From an uncultured Eubacterium sp. (lineage in GTDB: Bacteria; Bacillota; Clostridia; Lachnospirales; Lachnospiraceae): 64,000 bases of DNA. Numbering within the stretch: position 1 is the stretch's first letter; each line of letters opens with the position of its first letter. Location of the stretch: the NCBI GenBank assembly GCA_947088865.1, contig CAMUHY010000005.1, positions 1 to 64,000 on the forward strand, read 5' to 3'. The position numbers and the translations under genes are program-made. Below are positions 26,231-34,652 of this stretch, piece after piece. The notes beneath the pieces are model-generated. The model saw only the letters and a list, made by a program, of their open reading frames with translations. It was not told where the DNA came from and searched no databases.

Positions 26231-26872
26231 ATGGATTATATTGTTACTTCTATTGCGGATATAAAGCATTCTTATTCCAATAAAAAAAAGCTGGTTTATA
26301 TTAATTATGAACCAGCTTTTGCGCTTTATAATAAAGAATTAAAAACATATAACGTAAAAGAAAATGAGGCGATTTCAGAACAAAATTATAGTGATATTGT
26401 TCAGATGTTATCAAAAAGAGCTACGGTTCGAGCAATGAATCTCTTAAAAACGAAAGATTATACCCAAAAAGAACTGATAAATAAATTAGAGTTGTCCTAT
26501 TATCCAAAGAAAAGTATTGATGATGCACTAACATATGTAGAGCGTTATGGATATATCAATGATAAGCGTTATGTAGAAAATTATATAGCATTTAAAGCGA
26601 GTAAAAAGAGCAGAAAACAGATAGAACAGTTGTTAAAAGAAAAAGGGATTGATTCTGATATTATTGAGAGTGCATTAGAAGCTTATTATGGCGATTCGTC
26701 GGAATGTGAAGAGAGTCTTATTTTAAGTATGCTCAAAAAGAAATATGGAAATATTCCTATGGAAGAATTAGATTATAAACAAAAACAAAAGATGATGGCA
26801 TACATGTATAGGAAGGGATTTAGCATGGATACAATTCGTAAGGCTATTGATGTATTTCTTGACAATGTATGA
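26231..26872 (+). CDS. recX: Regulatory protein RecX
   Basis: Modulates RecA filaments. Three-helix RecX repeats are seen in RAMNLLKTKDYTQKELINKL, DALTYVERYGYINDKRYVEN and QIEQLLKEKGIDSDII. The protein is 213 aa, with an ~60-residue N-terminal extension typical of Firmicute RecX. It begins 9 bp after recA, so it should be on the SOS transcript. An 11-bp hairpin with flanking A and T tracts lies within codons ~18-30. Confidence 0.9.
   Translation: MDYIVTSIADIKHSYSNKKKLVYINYEPAFALYNKELKTYNVKENEAISEQNYSDIVQMLSKRATVRAMNLLKTKDYTQKELINKLELSYYPKKSIDDALTYVERYGYINDKRYVENYIAFKASKKSRKQIEQLLKEKGIDSDIIESALEAYYGDSSECEESLILSMLKKKYGNIPMEELDYKQKQKMMAYMYRKGFSMDTIRKAIDVFLDNV
26286..26320. terminator. Terminator-like hairpin inside the start of recX
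   Basis: AAAAGCTGGTT (26286-26296) pairs perfectly with AACCAGCTTTT (26310-26320). On the plus strand only four T residues follow; on the minus strand eight follow. It could attenuate recA read-through into recX or stop antisense transcription. Confidence 0.4.
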
Positions 26873-26937
26873 AATTCAGTATAAAATTAGAGCATTGTAT
26901 GTTTTGTACAATGAAAACTAAATAAGGAGGTGCTCCT

Positions 26938-28482
26938 GTGCTAGTTGTTATCGCTATAATTGCTACATTGATTATAGTCGCACCTATTACTTGGCTTATT
27001 GCATCCAATGCCCAGAAAAAGTCTTATGAAACGACTGTTGGCAACGCTAAAGATAAGGCAAGAGAAATAATAGATGAAGCATTAAAAACGGCTGAAGCAA
27101 AGAAAAAAGAATCTTTGTTAGAAATTAAGGAAGAATCTTTAAGGACAAAGAATGAGCTTGACAAGGAAACGAAAGAAAGACGTGCTGAATTACAAAAGTA
27201 TGAAAGACGTGTGCTTTCTAAAGAAGAATCACTTGACAAGAAGATAGAGGCTGTTGAAAAACGCGACACCAATCTTACCAGGAAAGAGGAAGAGCTTGGT
27301 AAAAGAAAGCAAGAAGTTGATGAACTTGAACAGAAGAGACAACAGGAACTCGAAAGAATCTCAGGATTAACCTCCGAACAGGCAAAGGAATATCTATTAA
27401 AGACTGTTGAAGATGAAGTAAAACATGAAACTGCTGTTATGATTAAGGCCTATGAGAGTAGAGCCAAAGAGGAAGCTGAAAAGAAGGCGAGAGACTGTAT
27501 TGTCTCTGCTATTCAAAGGTGTTCGGCTGACCATGTTGCAGAAATGACGATTTCTGTGGTACAGCTTCCAAATGATGAGATGAAAGGTAGAATTATAGGC
27601 AGAGAAGGTCGTAATATTCGTACATTAGAGACGCTTACAGGTGTCGAATTGATTATTGATGATACACCAGATGCTGTTGTTTTATCTGGATTTGACCCAG
27701 TTAGAAGAGAAGTTGCCAGAATTGCCCTTGAAAAGCTTATTCTTGATGGACGTATTCATCCTGCCAGAATCGAAGAGATGGTTGAAAAGGCTCAAAGGGA
27801 AGTGGAGACGGTTATTAAGGAAGAAGGCGAAGCAGCTACTCTTGAAGTTGGCGTACATGGTATTCATCCAGAGTTAGTGAAGCTTCTTGGCAGAATGTAT
27901 TTTAGGACAAGCTATGGTCAAAACGTCTTGAAACATTCCATTGAAGTTGCTCAGTTAGCAGGATTGCTGGCTGAAGAGGTGGGCTGTGATGTCAAGACTG
28001 CCAAAAGAGCAGGATTGTTACATGATATTGGCAAGTCCATTGACAGAGAAATGGAAGGTACACATGTACAGATAGGTGTTGATTTATGTCGAAGATATAA
28101 AGAATCACCTGTTGTTATTAACGCAGTTGAGGCTCATCATGGAGATGTTGAGCCAGAGTCGCTTATTGCATGTCTTGTACAAGCCGCTGATACAATATCA
28201 GCAGCAAGACCAGGTGCAAGAAGGGAAACATTAGAAACATATACAAACAGACTTAAACAATTAGAAGATATTACAAACTCCTTTAAAGGAGTTGAAAAAT
28301 CATTTGCCATTCAGGCGGGTAGAGAGATTCGAGTTATGGTTGTTCCTGAAGTTGTCAGTGATTCAGATATGATACTTATGGCAAGGGATATTTCTAAACA
28401 GATTGAAGACCAGATGGAATATCCAGGACAGATTAAGATTAGTGTTATTCGTGAGTCGAGAGTTGTCGATTACGCCAAGTAG
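26938..28482 (+). CDS. rny: Ribonuclease Y
   Basis: Membrane-anchored endoribonuclease that initiates mRNA decay. An N-terminal membrane helix ([20 protein letters not shown]) is followed by a long coiled coil (~25-190), a KH RNA-binding domain with [15 protein letters not shown] (~215-235) and an HD domain with metal-binding [10 protein letters not shown] (~360). Length 514 aa is typical. It starts with GTG at 26938, with GGAGG 7 nt upstream. Encoded right after recX, a common arrangement in clostridia. Confidence 0.97.
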   Translation: MLVVIAIIATLIIVAPITWLIASNAQKKSYETTVGNAKDKAREIIDEALKTAEAKKKESLLEIKEESLRTKNELDKETKERRAELQKYERRVLSKEESLDKKIEAVEKRDTNLTRKEEELGKRKQEVDELEQKRQQELERISGLTSEQAKEYLLKTVEDEVKHETAVMIKAYESRAKEEAEKKARDCIVSAIQRCSADHVAEMTISVVQLPNDEMKGRIIGREGRNIRTLETLTGVELIIDDTPDAVVLSGFDPVRREVARIALEKLILDGRIHPARIEEMVEKAQREVETVIKEEGEAATLEVGVHGIHPELVKLLGRMYFRTSYGQNVLKHSIEVAQLAGLLAEEVGCDVKTAKRAGLLHDIGKSIDREMEGTHVQIGVDLCRRYKESPVVINAVEAHHGDVEPESLIACLVQAADTISAARPGARRETLETYTNRLKQLEDITNSFKGVEKSFAIQAGREIRVMVVPEVVSDSDMILMARDISKQIEDQMEYPGQIKISVIRESRVVDYAK

Positions 28483-28501
28483 AATAATTAGAGTTCATAG
28501 G

Positions 28502-28541
28502 GACTTGCAAGTTGTGTTATACACATTTGCAAGTCTTTTTT
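28502..28541 (+). terminator. Terminator after rny
   Basis: Perfect 9-bp stem GACTTGCAA / TTGCAAGTC (28502-28510, 28527-28535) followed by six T residues. Confidence 0.9.
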
Positions 28542-28601
28542 AGTATTGCAAAATAAAAATGAAAGGAGTATAATATTTCAGGTTTATATATTATGTATAT
28601 T

Positions 28602-28650
28602 TTAACTTCATCAAGGAAGTTCCTCACTTCAATGTCATAGAGGTATATAA
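28602..28650 (+). repeat. Dispersed element, truncated left-end copy C
   Basis: TTAACTTCATCAAGGAAGTTCC matches the left end of copies A and B, continuing with CACTTCAATG; similarity fades after about 28650 and no right end is visible. It lies in the leader of the aminotransferase gene. Confidence 0.7.
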
Positions 28651-28741
28651 GAACAGCATTCTGTGATGGATAGTTGTTTTTTATTTAAAATATACAGGTT
28701 AGAAAATGAGAAAAGAAGGATACAAACAGGAGGATTATGAT

Positions 28742-30025
28742 ATGCAATATAGCCAGATGAGTACGGAAGAGTTGCAGGAGTTAAAAAAGAAAATAAGTGA
28801 ACAGTATAAAGAGTCTAAGTCAAAAGGCTTAAATCTTAATATGGCAAGGGGTAAGCCTGCCACAGCTCAACTTGATGTTTCAATGGATATGTTAGATGTT
28901 GTGAACAGTTCGTCTGATATGATGGCAGAAGATGGTACAGACTGTCGAAATTATGGTTTGCTTGACGGTTTGCCAGAAGCTAAAAAATTGATGGCAGATA
29001 TGATAGATACAACACCTGAACATGTGATTGTTTATGGTAATTCAAGTCTAAGCGTTATGTATGACCAGATATCAAGAGGATATTCGCAGGGGTATTTAGG
29101 CAATCCAGCTTGGTGTAAGCTGGATAAAGTAAAATTTCTTTGTCCAGTTCCAGGATATGACAGACATTTTGCAATTACAGAAATTTTTGGAATAGAAATG
29201 ATTAATATTCCAATGACGCAGGATGGTCCAGATATGGATTTGGTAGAACAGTATGTTCAAAATGATGCGTGCGTAAAAGGAATATGGTGTGTGCCAAAAT
29301 ATTCAAATCCGCAGGGTTATACGTATTCGGATGAGACGGTGAAACGATTTGCAAACTTAAAACCAGCCGCTAAAGATTTTAGAATTTTTTGGGATAATGC
29401 GTATGCAATCCACCATTTGTATGAAGATAGACAAGATAAAATTTTAGATATTTTATCCGAATGTGAAAAAGCAGGAAATGCCGATATAGTATTTGAGTTT
29501 GCCTCAACTTCTAAAGTGTGTTTTGCAGGAGGCGGAATAGCTGCATTGGCAGCCTCAAAGAATAATTTAGAGGATATTAAAAAGAATCTTACCGTGCAGA
29601 CCATTGGTTATGATAAGATTAATCAATTAAGACATGTGCGATATTTTAAGGATTTGAATGGTTTAAATGCGCATATGATGAAGCAGGCAGCTTTGATAAG
29701 ACCTAAATTTGAGGCAACAATTAAGGTGCTTGAAGAGGAATTGTCTGGTTTAGGAATCGGCTCATGGGATACGCCTAGAGGAGGTTATTTTATATCTTTT
29801 GATGCGATGGAAGGTTGTGCAAAAGCCATCGTTGCCAAGTGTAAAGAGGCTGGTGTGATATTAACCAACGCTGGCGCAACATTTCCATATGGAAAGGATG
29901 TCAAGGATAGCAATATAAGAATTGCCCCTTCTTTTCCATCAATTGAAGAGATGTTAGAGGCTGCTAAAATCTTTGCTATTTGCGTAAAATTGGTAAGCAT
30001 TGAAAAAATATTAGAGACGAGATAA
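28742..30025 (+). CDS. PLP-dependent aminotransferase, aspartate aminotransferase Ic-like
   Basis: A fold-type I aminotransferase (427 aa) resembling the bacterial type Ic aspartate aminotransferases: NMARGKPATAQLDVS near the start, NYGLLDGLPEAKKLMADM, YGNSSLSVMYD for phosphate contacts, the WCVPKYSNPQGYTYS loop, and Schiff-base Lys in FASTSKVCFAGGG. It probably interconverts oxaloacetate and aspartate; other amino donors cannot be excluded. The ATG at 28742 follows AGGAGG by 8 nt, and in-frame ATG at 28706 lacks one. proC follows 14 bp later. Confidence 0.85.
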   Translation: MQYSQMSTEELQELKKKISEQYKESKSKGLNLNMARGKPATAQLDVSMDMLDVVNSSSDMMAEDGTDCRNYGLLDGLPEAKKLMADMIDTTPEHVIVYGNSSLSVMYDQISRGYSQGYLGNPAWCKLDKVKFLCPVPGYDRHFAITEIFGIEMINIPMTQDGPDMDLVEQYVQNDACVKGIWCVPKYSNPQGYTYSDETVKRFANLKPAAKDFRIFWDNAYAIHHLYEDRQDKILDILSECEKAGNADIVFEFASTSKVCFAGGGIAALAASKNNLEDIKKNLTVQTIGYDKINQLRHVRYFKDLNGLNAHMMKQAALIRPKFEATIKVLEEELSGLGIGSWDTPRGGYFISFDAMEGCAKAIVAKCKEAGVILTNAGATFPYGKDVKDSNIRIAPSFPSIEEMLEAAKIFAICVKLVSIEKILETR

Positions 30026-30039
30026 TCAGGTGAGTGCGT

Positions 30040-30840
30040 ATGTTTAAATTTGGATTTATAGGAATGGGAAACATGGGGTATGCCATGTTAAAAAGCGCAG
30101 TCAAGGCATTTCATGCAAAGGATTTTATGTTTACTTGTCCAAGCAGCGAGCGAAGAGAACAAGTAAGCAAAGAGACAGGTGTCCAATATGCAGAGAGCAA
30201 TGCAGAATGTGCCAATAATTGTAAAATGCTTATTCTTGCTGTAAAACCTCAAGTGTATGATGTTGTTCTTAAAAACATTCACGATATTGTTACAGATGAG
30301 ACGATTATTATTTCATTGGCGCCTAATATATCGACGGATTATATCAAAGTAAAATTGGGACGCGATATAAGGATTGTTAGAGCTATGCCAAATACACCTG
30401 CATTAATTGGAGAAGGCATGACTGGAATTAGTTATGATATAAAAGAATTTTCATTTGAGGAACGCGATTTGTTGGAACAATTTTTTAATTCATTTGGCAA
30501 GGTTGTTACGGTTTCTGAAAATTTAATGAGTTCTGTTGTATGTGCAAGCGGCAGTTCTCCAGCTTATGTGTATATGTTTATTGAAGCGTTAGCAGACAGT
30601 GTTGTCAAATATGGCATTCCAAGACAAGAAGCCTATAAGCTGGTTGCACAGACGGTAATGGGTTCTGCCAAAATGGTTCTTGAGACAATGGAACATCCCG
30701 GAAAGTTAAAAGATGATGTCTGTTCACCAGGAGGAACAACAATTAAAGGTGTCGCTGCTTTAGAAGAGTATGGATTTAGAAATGCTCTTATCAAAGCAAC
30801 CGATGCCTGTTATGCTGCTTGTAATCCAAAAAATCAATAG
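30040..30840 (+). CDS. proC: Pyrroline-5-carboxylate reductase
   Basis: Final NAD(P)H-dependent step of proline synthesis. Rossmann motif FGFIGMGNMGYAML at the N-terminus, RAMPNTPALIGEGM, and the C-terminal signature including CSPGGTTIKGVAALEE. Length 266 aa. The ATG at 30040 has AGGTGAG upstream; the in-frame GTG at 30034 overlaps it. Its genes for glutamate kinase and GSA dehydrogenase are not in the window. Confidence 0.95.
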   Translation: MFKFGFIGMGNMGYAMLKSAVKAFHAKDFMFTCPSSERREQVSKETGVQYAESNAECANNCKMLILAVKPQVYDVVLKNIHDIVTDETIIISLAPNISTDYIKVKLGRDIRIVRAMPNTPALIGEGMTGISYDIKEFSFEERDLLEQFFNSFGKVVTVSENLMSSVVCASGSSPAYVYMFIEALADSVVKYGIPRQEAYKLVAQTVMGSAKMVLETMEHPGKLKDDVCSPGGTTIKGVAALEEYGFRNALIKATDACYAACNPKNQ

Positions 30841-30897
30841 AATATATCAGGTTGTAAATAAAATTAGGTGTGAAATGGTGTAGAGATAGGAAGTTGT

Positions 30898-31440
30898 ATG
30901 AATCATATAAAACGAGTAGGAAGAGAATTAAAATATAAGGGGTCTATATTAAATATCTATGCGGATAGTATCAAGCTTCCTAATGGAAATATAGAACAGT
31001 GGGACCATATTGACCATAAAAGTGCTGCTGCTGTTGTTCCCGTATTGCCTGACGGGCGGATTATATTAGTTCGCCAGTTTAGAAATTCACTGGATAGATA
31101 TACATTGGAAATCCCTGCTGGTGGAGTAGAACCCAATGAGTCTACAATGACGGCAGCAAAGAGAGAGCTAGAAGAAGAGACAGGATATAAAAGTAGTACT
31201 GTTGAATCTTTGATAAATATTGTTACTGCCATTGCTTATTGCAATGAAATTGTGGATATTTATGTTGCAAAAGATTTAGTGAAAAGTGAGCAGCACTTAG
31301 ATGCGGGAGAAGATATTGATGTTGAAGCATATACAGTAGAAGAATTGCAGCATATGATATATACAGGTGTTATTATGGACTCAAAAACCATTTCAGCAGT
31401 TTTAGCATATATCTGTAAGTATGTACATAAAATGAAGTAA
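30898..31440 (+). CDS. Nudix hydrolase, ADP-ribose pyrophosphatase type
   Basis: Nudix box G-x5-E-x7-R-E-x2-E-E-x-G is complete in GGVEPNESTMTAAKRELEEE followed by TGY. The upstream QFRNSLDRYTLEIPAG is typical of ADP-ribose pyrophosphatases (NudF). Length 180 aa. AGGAAG precedes the ATG. It lies 21 bp before the SpoIIM-like gene; this pairing (nudF-spoIIM) recurs in clostridia. Confidence 0.9.
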   Translation: MNHIKRVGRELKYKGSILNIYADSIKLPNGNIEQWDHIDHKSAAAVVPVLPDGRIILVRQFRNSLDRYTLEIPAGGVEPNESTMTAAKRELEEETGYKSSTVESLINIVTAIAYCNEIVDIYVAKDLVKSEQHLDAGEDIDVEAYTVEELQHMIYTGVIMDSKTISAVLAYICKYVHKMK

Positions 31441-31461
31441 ATCATTACAGAAAAAGGTGTT

Positions 31462-32037
31462 TTGTTGTATATATCCAATGTTTTATCACGATATAGATTT
31501 GTTGTATTGTTATTTATTGGCATGTTGATTGGAACAATACTATTTAATGTAGGTGCTTCCATAGATGCTGCATTTTTAACAAAAGATAGCATTACATTTT
31601 TTGCAGAAGATTACATGTCCATGTTTCAAACCGTCAGTATCAATAATGAATTGCTTTTTAGACATGTGGCATTTTCCAGAATAAAGCTGATTATTTTTTT
31701 AATGTGTGGCTGTATGACGCGCTACTACAATGTATGGATTAGAATTGCTATTGCTTTTATGGGCATTACAAGCGGAATTATTATAAGCTGTTGTGCATAT
31801 TCCTATGGCATTGTTGGGGTACTTATTTATGTTGCCTCCATATTTCCACAATGGATAGCATATGTTTTGGCATTTGTAGTACTTGTTAAAATGTTAAATC
31901 AGTATAGAAGAGATTATAGACAAATGGTTAGCAACTTGGCTGTTATTGTTGTGTTGGTAGCTGTGGGAATATATATGGAAACCATGATAAATCCGTTTAT
32001 TATAAAATGGGTTTATAGCTTGTGTTCGTTTGTGTAA
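31462..32037 (+). CDS. SpoIIM-like membrane protein
   Basis: A 191-residue protein with about five membrane segments. The position right after a Nudix gene, a first helix RFVVLLFIGMLIGTILFN, and an IFPQW element resembling the conserved FPH(G) of SpoIIM suggest the stage II sporulation protein M family, which forms the engulfment peptidoglycan hydrolase complex with SpoIID and SpoIIP. Sequence similarity is weak, so the call is partly contextual. Start is TTG at 31462 (or 31465) after AAAGG. Followed by a strong terminator. Confidence 0.6.
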   Translation: MLYISNVLSRYRFVVLLFIGMLIGTILFNVGASIDAAFLTKDSITFFAEDYMSMFQTVSINNELLFRHVAFSRIKLIIFLMCGCMTRYYNVWIRIAIAFMGITSGIIISCCAYSYGIVGVLIYVASIFPQWIAYVLAFVVLVKMLNQYRRDYRQMVSNLAVIVVLVAVGIYMETMINPFIIKWVYSLCSFV

Positions 32038-32052
32038 AAGGATATTTGGACT

Positions 32053-32082
32053 ATCGGCAGGGGAAACTCTGCCGATTTTTTT
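32053..32082 (+). terminator. Terminator after the spoIIM-like gene
   Basis: Perfect 8-bp stem ATCGGCAG / CTGCCGAT (32053-32060, 32069-32076) followed by T residues 76-82, which run straight into a repeat element. Confidence 0.9.
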
Positions 32083-32219
32083 AACCTTATCGAGGATGTC
32101 CCCACTTCAATGTTGCGAAGGCATAAGTTGGGGAGGGTGGACTTGCGTTGCGATAGGGGCTAGGGGGGGTTAAGCAAGTAGCGTAGTGGATTGCGAATAT
32201 CCACTTAACTTCTTATCAC
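32081..32219 (+). repeat. Dispersed TTAAC-ended element, diverged copy D (139 bp)
   Basis: TTAACCTTATCGAGGATGTCCCC at the left and GCGTAGTGGATTGCGAATATCC followed by ACTTAAC at the right. The middle hairpin CAGTGGGAG / CTCCCACTG is degraded to a G-rich stretch (AGGGGCTAGGGGGGG). It starts in the T run of the preceding terminator. This copy, the terminator and a probable -10 (TATAAT near 32286) occupy the 323 bp before the Rpn gene. Confidence 0.85.
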
Positions 32220-32360
32220 CAATTTATATAGAATTGCAGAGATAAAATTTTATTAAATTTTTATTGTAAATAAAATAAATTTTTGATATAATTAAAATGT
32301 GACAGGAAGAGTTTGTATAATGATTTTTGTTGAAACAATTATAAGTGAGGTGATATAATA

Positions 32361-33221
32361 GTGGAAAATATACCAAAGCGCAAGATAAAAGATAGTGTAT
32401 TTACAAATTTGTTTCAGGATAAAAAATATCTGCTTCAATTATATAAAGCACTTCATCCTGAAGATTGCAATGTAACAGAAGATGAAATTGAAGATATTAC
32501 AATTAAACATATATTGATTGATGCAGATTATAATGATTTAGGCTTTTCTGTTGGCAATCGACTTATGATATTAGTGGAAAGTCAGTCAACCTGGACATAT
32601 AATATCATTATTCGTGCATTGATGTATTTGGTACAGACTTATCATGATTATTTTAAACGTACTAATCAAAATTTATATGGAAGCAAAAAGGTAAATATGC
32701 CAATACCAGAATTATATGTTATATTTACAGGGGATAGGAAAAATATTCCAGATAAAATATCACTTTCAAAAGCATTTTTTAAAGGAGCAAAGATTGCTAT
32801 TGATGTAGATGTAAAAGTTTTATATCAAGAAAACGAAAAGGATATCATTGGACAGTATATAATTTTTTCTAAAGTATATGATAAACAGAGAAAATTATAT
32901 GGAAATACAAAACAAGCAATAACAGAAACAATTAATATTTGCAAGGATAGAAATATATTAAAAGAATATCTTGAAAATAAAGAACAGGAAGTGGTGGATA
33001 TTATGATGACGTTATTTGATGATGAGCAAATTTTAAAGGCTTATATAAAAGATGTTAAGGAAAATACAGCAAAAGAAACAGAGAAAGAAAGTGCAAAAGA
33101 AACCGCAGAACGATTGATTAAGAAAGGTAAAATGTCCCTTGAGGAGATTGCAGATTGCGTTCCTGCATTATCACTTGATGAATTAAAGGAACTTGAAGCT
33201 AAGGTTATGCAGTTTATGTGA
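32361..33221 (+). CDS. Rpn family PD-(D/E)xK nuclease-like protein
   Basis: A 286-residue protein similar to the Rpn/YhgA-like (recombination-promoting nuclease, putative transposase) group. It begins RKIKDSVFTNLFQDKKYLLQLYKALHP and has the nuclease core DADYNDLGFSVGNRLMILVE with the E-S-Q variant of the usual E-x-Q. The C-terminal 60 residues are a charged helix (EKESAKETAERLIKKGKMS) ending in the small domain seen in many Rpn proteins. Rpn proteins cut DNA and have been linked to recombination and, recently, phage defence; the role here is unknown. GTG start with GAGGTGAT 7 nt upstream. It is a lone gene bounded by terminators, next to repeat copy D. Confidence 0.75.
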   Translation: MENIPKRKIKDSVFTNLFQDKKYLLQLYKALHPEDCNVTEDEIEDITIKHILIDADYNDLGFSVGNRLMILVESQSTWTYNIIIRALMYLVQTYHDYFKRTNQNLYGSKKVNMPIPELYVIFTGDRKNIPDKISLSKAFFKGAKIAIDVDVKVLYQENEKDIIGQYIIFSKVYDKQRKLYGNTKQAITETINICKDRNILKEYLENKEQEVVDIMMTLFDDEQILKAYIKDVKENTAKETEKESAKETAERLIKKGKMSLEEIADCVPALSLDELKELEAKVMQFM

Positions 33222-33267
33222 AACAACAACTAATTTTAAACAAGAACAATTGAGAAATAAAAGTAAG

Positions 33268-33299
33268 GCTGACAAGGATAAAATCTTGTCAGCTTTTTA
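33268..33299 (+). terminator. Terminator after the Rpn gene
   Basis: Perfect 9-bp stem GCTGACAAG / CTTGTCAGC (33268-33276, 33285-33293) followed by five T residues. Confidence 0.9.
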
Positions 33300-33316
33300 T
33301 ATGCAGCTTTTTTTTA

Positions 33317-33378
33317 TTGACAACAAGGACTGTTTTTAATATAATCTATTTATATAAAATGTTTATATAAATAGATTA
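33317..33378 (+). promoter_or_regulatory. Consensus promoter overlapped by a 17-bp palindromic operator
   Basis: TTGACA (33317-33322), 17-nt spacer, TATAAT (33340-33345). A perfect inverted repeat TAATCTATTTATATAAA / complement occupies 33342-33358 and 33362-33378, covering the -10 and the transcription start. This is the expected place for TetR autorepression. Confidence 0.9.
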
Positions 33379-33392
33379 TGTGGAGGGTCAAC

Positions 33393-33950
33393 ATGCCAAA
33401 ACAAAAAATAACAAAAGAAATGGTTGTTCAAGCTGCTTTTGAATTAGCAAGAGTAGGTGGTATGGAGCAGGTTATAGTAAAAAATATTGCCCAAAAACTG
33501 AATTGCTCAGTACAGCCTATTTACAGTTATTGCAATAATATGGATGGATTAAGAAATGATGTTGCCAAGCAGGCAAAACAGTTTGTACAAGAATATGTAG
33601 CAGCTCATATTGATAAAAAAGATTTATTTCGCAGCACAGGAAGGGCATATATACAGATTGCAAAAAATGAACCGCATATTTTTAAACTTTTTATCTTTCA
33701 AGAACGAAAAAATGTTTCTTCTCTGGAGGAATTATATCAATCCGAAACCAATCCGCAAGTAGCGCAAAAAATTGCAGAAGAGTTAAAGATTAGTGTAGAA
33801 CAAGCAAAAAAGTTACATTTAAATATGTTGATTTATACCATAGGAATTGGCACCATTTTTTCAGTAACTACACCAGGAATATCGGCTGATGAAATTTATT
33901 TACAGCAAGAACAAGCCTATGAAGTATTTTTAAAAGCAGCGTTGAAGTAA
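33393..33950 (+). CDS. TetR family transcriptional regulator
   Basis: A 185-residue TetR-type repressor: N-terminal helix-turn-helix with ITKEMVVQAAFELARVGG and VKNIAQKLNCSVQPIYSYCNN, and a C-terminal all-helical ligand domain without a recognised subclass. The ATG at 33393 has GGAGG 5 nt upstream. It lies 15 bp after the right arm of a perfect 37-bp palindrome, strongly suggesting autorepression, and probably controls the flavodoxin gene 41 bp downstream. Confidence 0.88.
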   Translation: MPKQKITKEMVVQAAFELARVGGMEQVIVKNIAQKLNCSVQPIYSYCNNMDGLRNDVAKQAKQFVQEYVAAHIDKKDLFRSTGRAYIQIAKNEPHIFKLFIFQERKNVSSLEELYQSETNPQVAQKIAEELKISVEQAKKLHLNMLIYTIGIGTIFSVTTPGISADEIYLQQEQAYEVFLKAALK

Positions 33951-33991
33951 AATGGGTGATAAGTAGTACAAAAACGAGGTCAAGGTTGAAA

Positions 33992-34522
33992 ATGAGTAAA
34001 AAGATAATAATTGTATATAAGAGTGTAACAGGATTTACAAAAGAATATGCAGAAATGATAGCGCAAGAGATGGATTGTTTATTGATAGATTTAAAGAAGG
34101 TTACAGCACAGATGATGTCGGAAGTTGATATTGTTGTTTTTGGCAGCAGAATGCACGCAGGGATGGTTGACGAACTAAAAAAAGCAAAGCAATTATTTGC
34201 GCAGAGCAAAGCTTCACAGTTTATTGTTTTTGCAACAGGCGCTATGCCTAATGAAGAAAAAGAGACCATCGATGAAATGTGGAAGAATAATTTTTCTTCT
34301 GAAGAATTACAAAATATTCCGCATTTTTATATGCAGAGTGGTTTGCGCTATGAGAAGATGTCTTTTTTTGATAAGATGATGATGAAGGTATTTTGCAGAA
34401 TGATGAAAAAGAAGAAAAATAAAAGCGAGAAGGAACAACAGCTTGCTGATATTATTGGAACATCTTATGATATTTCTTCAAAGTTGTATATTATGCCATT
34501 GGTTGCATTTTTAAAATCATAA
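33992..34522 (+). CDS. Flavodoxin-domain protein
   Basis: The N-terminus IIIVYKSVTGFTKEYAEMIA is a flavodoxin-like FMN phosphate loop (T/S-x-T-G-x-T). Further FMN-site segments are DIVVFGSRMHAG and FIVFATGAMP. Length 176 aa, with a Lys-rich segment (MMKKKKNKSEKE) near residue 140. Related proteins include protoporphyrinogen oxidase HemG-like and other small flavoproteins. The partner is unknown. Probably co-transcribed with and regulated by the TetR gene. Confidence 0.75.
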   Translation: MSKKIIIVYKSVTGFTKEYAEMIAQEMDCLLIDLKKVTAQMMSEVDIVVFGSRMHAGMVDELKKAKQLFAQSKASQFIVFATGAMPNEEKETIDEMWKNNFSSEELQNIPHFYMQSGLRYEKMSFFDKMMMKVFCRMMKKKKNKSEKEQQLADIIGTSYDISSKLYIMPLVAFLKS

Positions 34523-34593
34523 GGAGTATATTATATGTTTATGTAGCAAGTGTATAAATATTGTATGATGTGTAAAATTGATAAATCAAATAG

Positions 34594-34635
34594 CAGGCAA
34601 GTTTATCTTCTGTTTAAGAAGAAAAAACTTGCCTG
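34594..34635. terminator. Bidirectional terminator between convergent genes
   Basis: CAGGCAAGTTT (34594-34604) pairs perfectly with AAACTTGCCTG (34625-34635); A/T-rich flanks lie on both sides. Serves the flavodoxin gene and the convergent DAHP synthase. Confidence 0.7.
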
Positions 34636-34652
34636 ATAATTTTAATATAGTT

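Noticed and set aside
32361-33221. Rpn gene as an active transposase of the dispersed elements
   Set aside because: Rpn proteins are DD-E-unrelated PD-(D/E)xK nucleases and the elements resemble Y1-transposase ends; adjacency to one copy is weak evidence.
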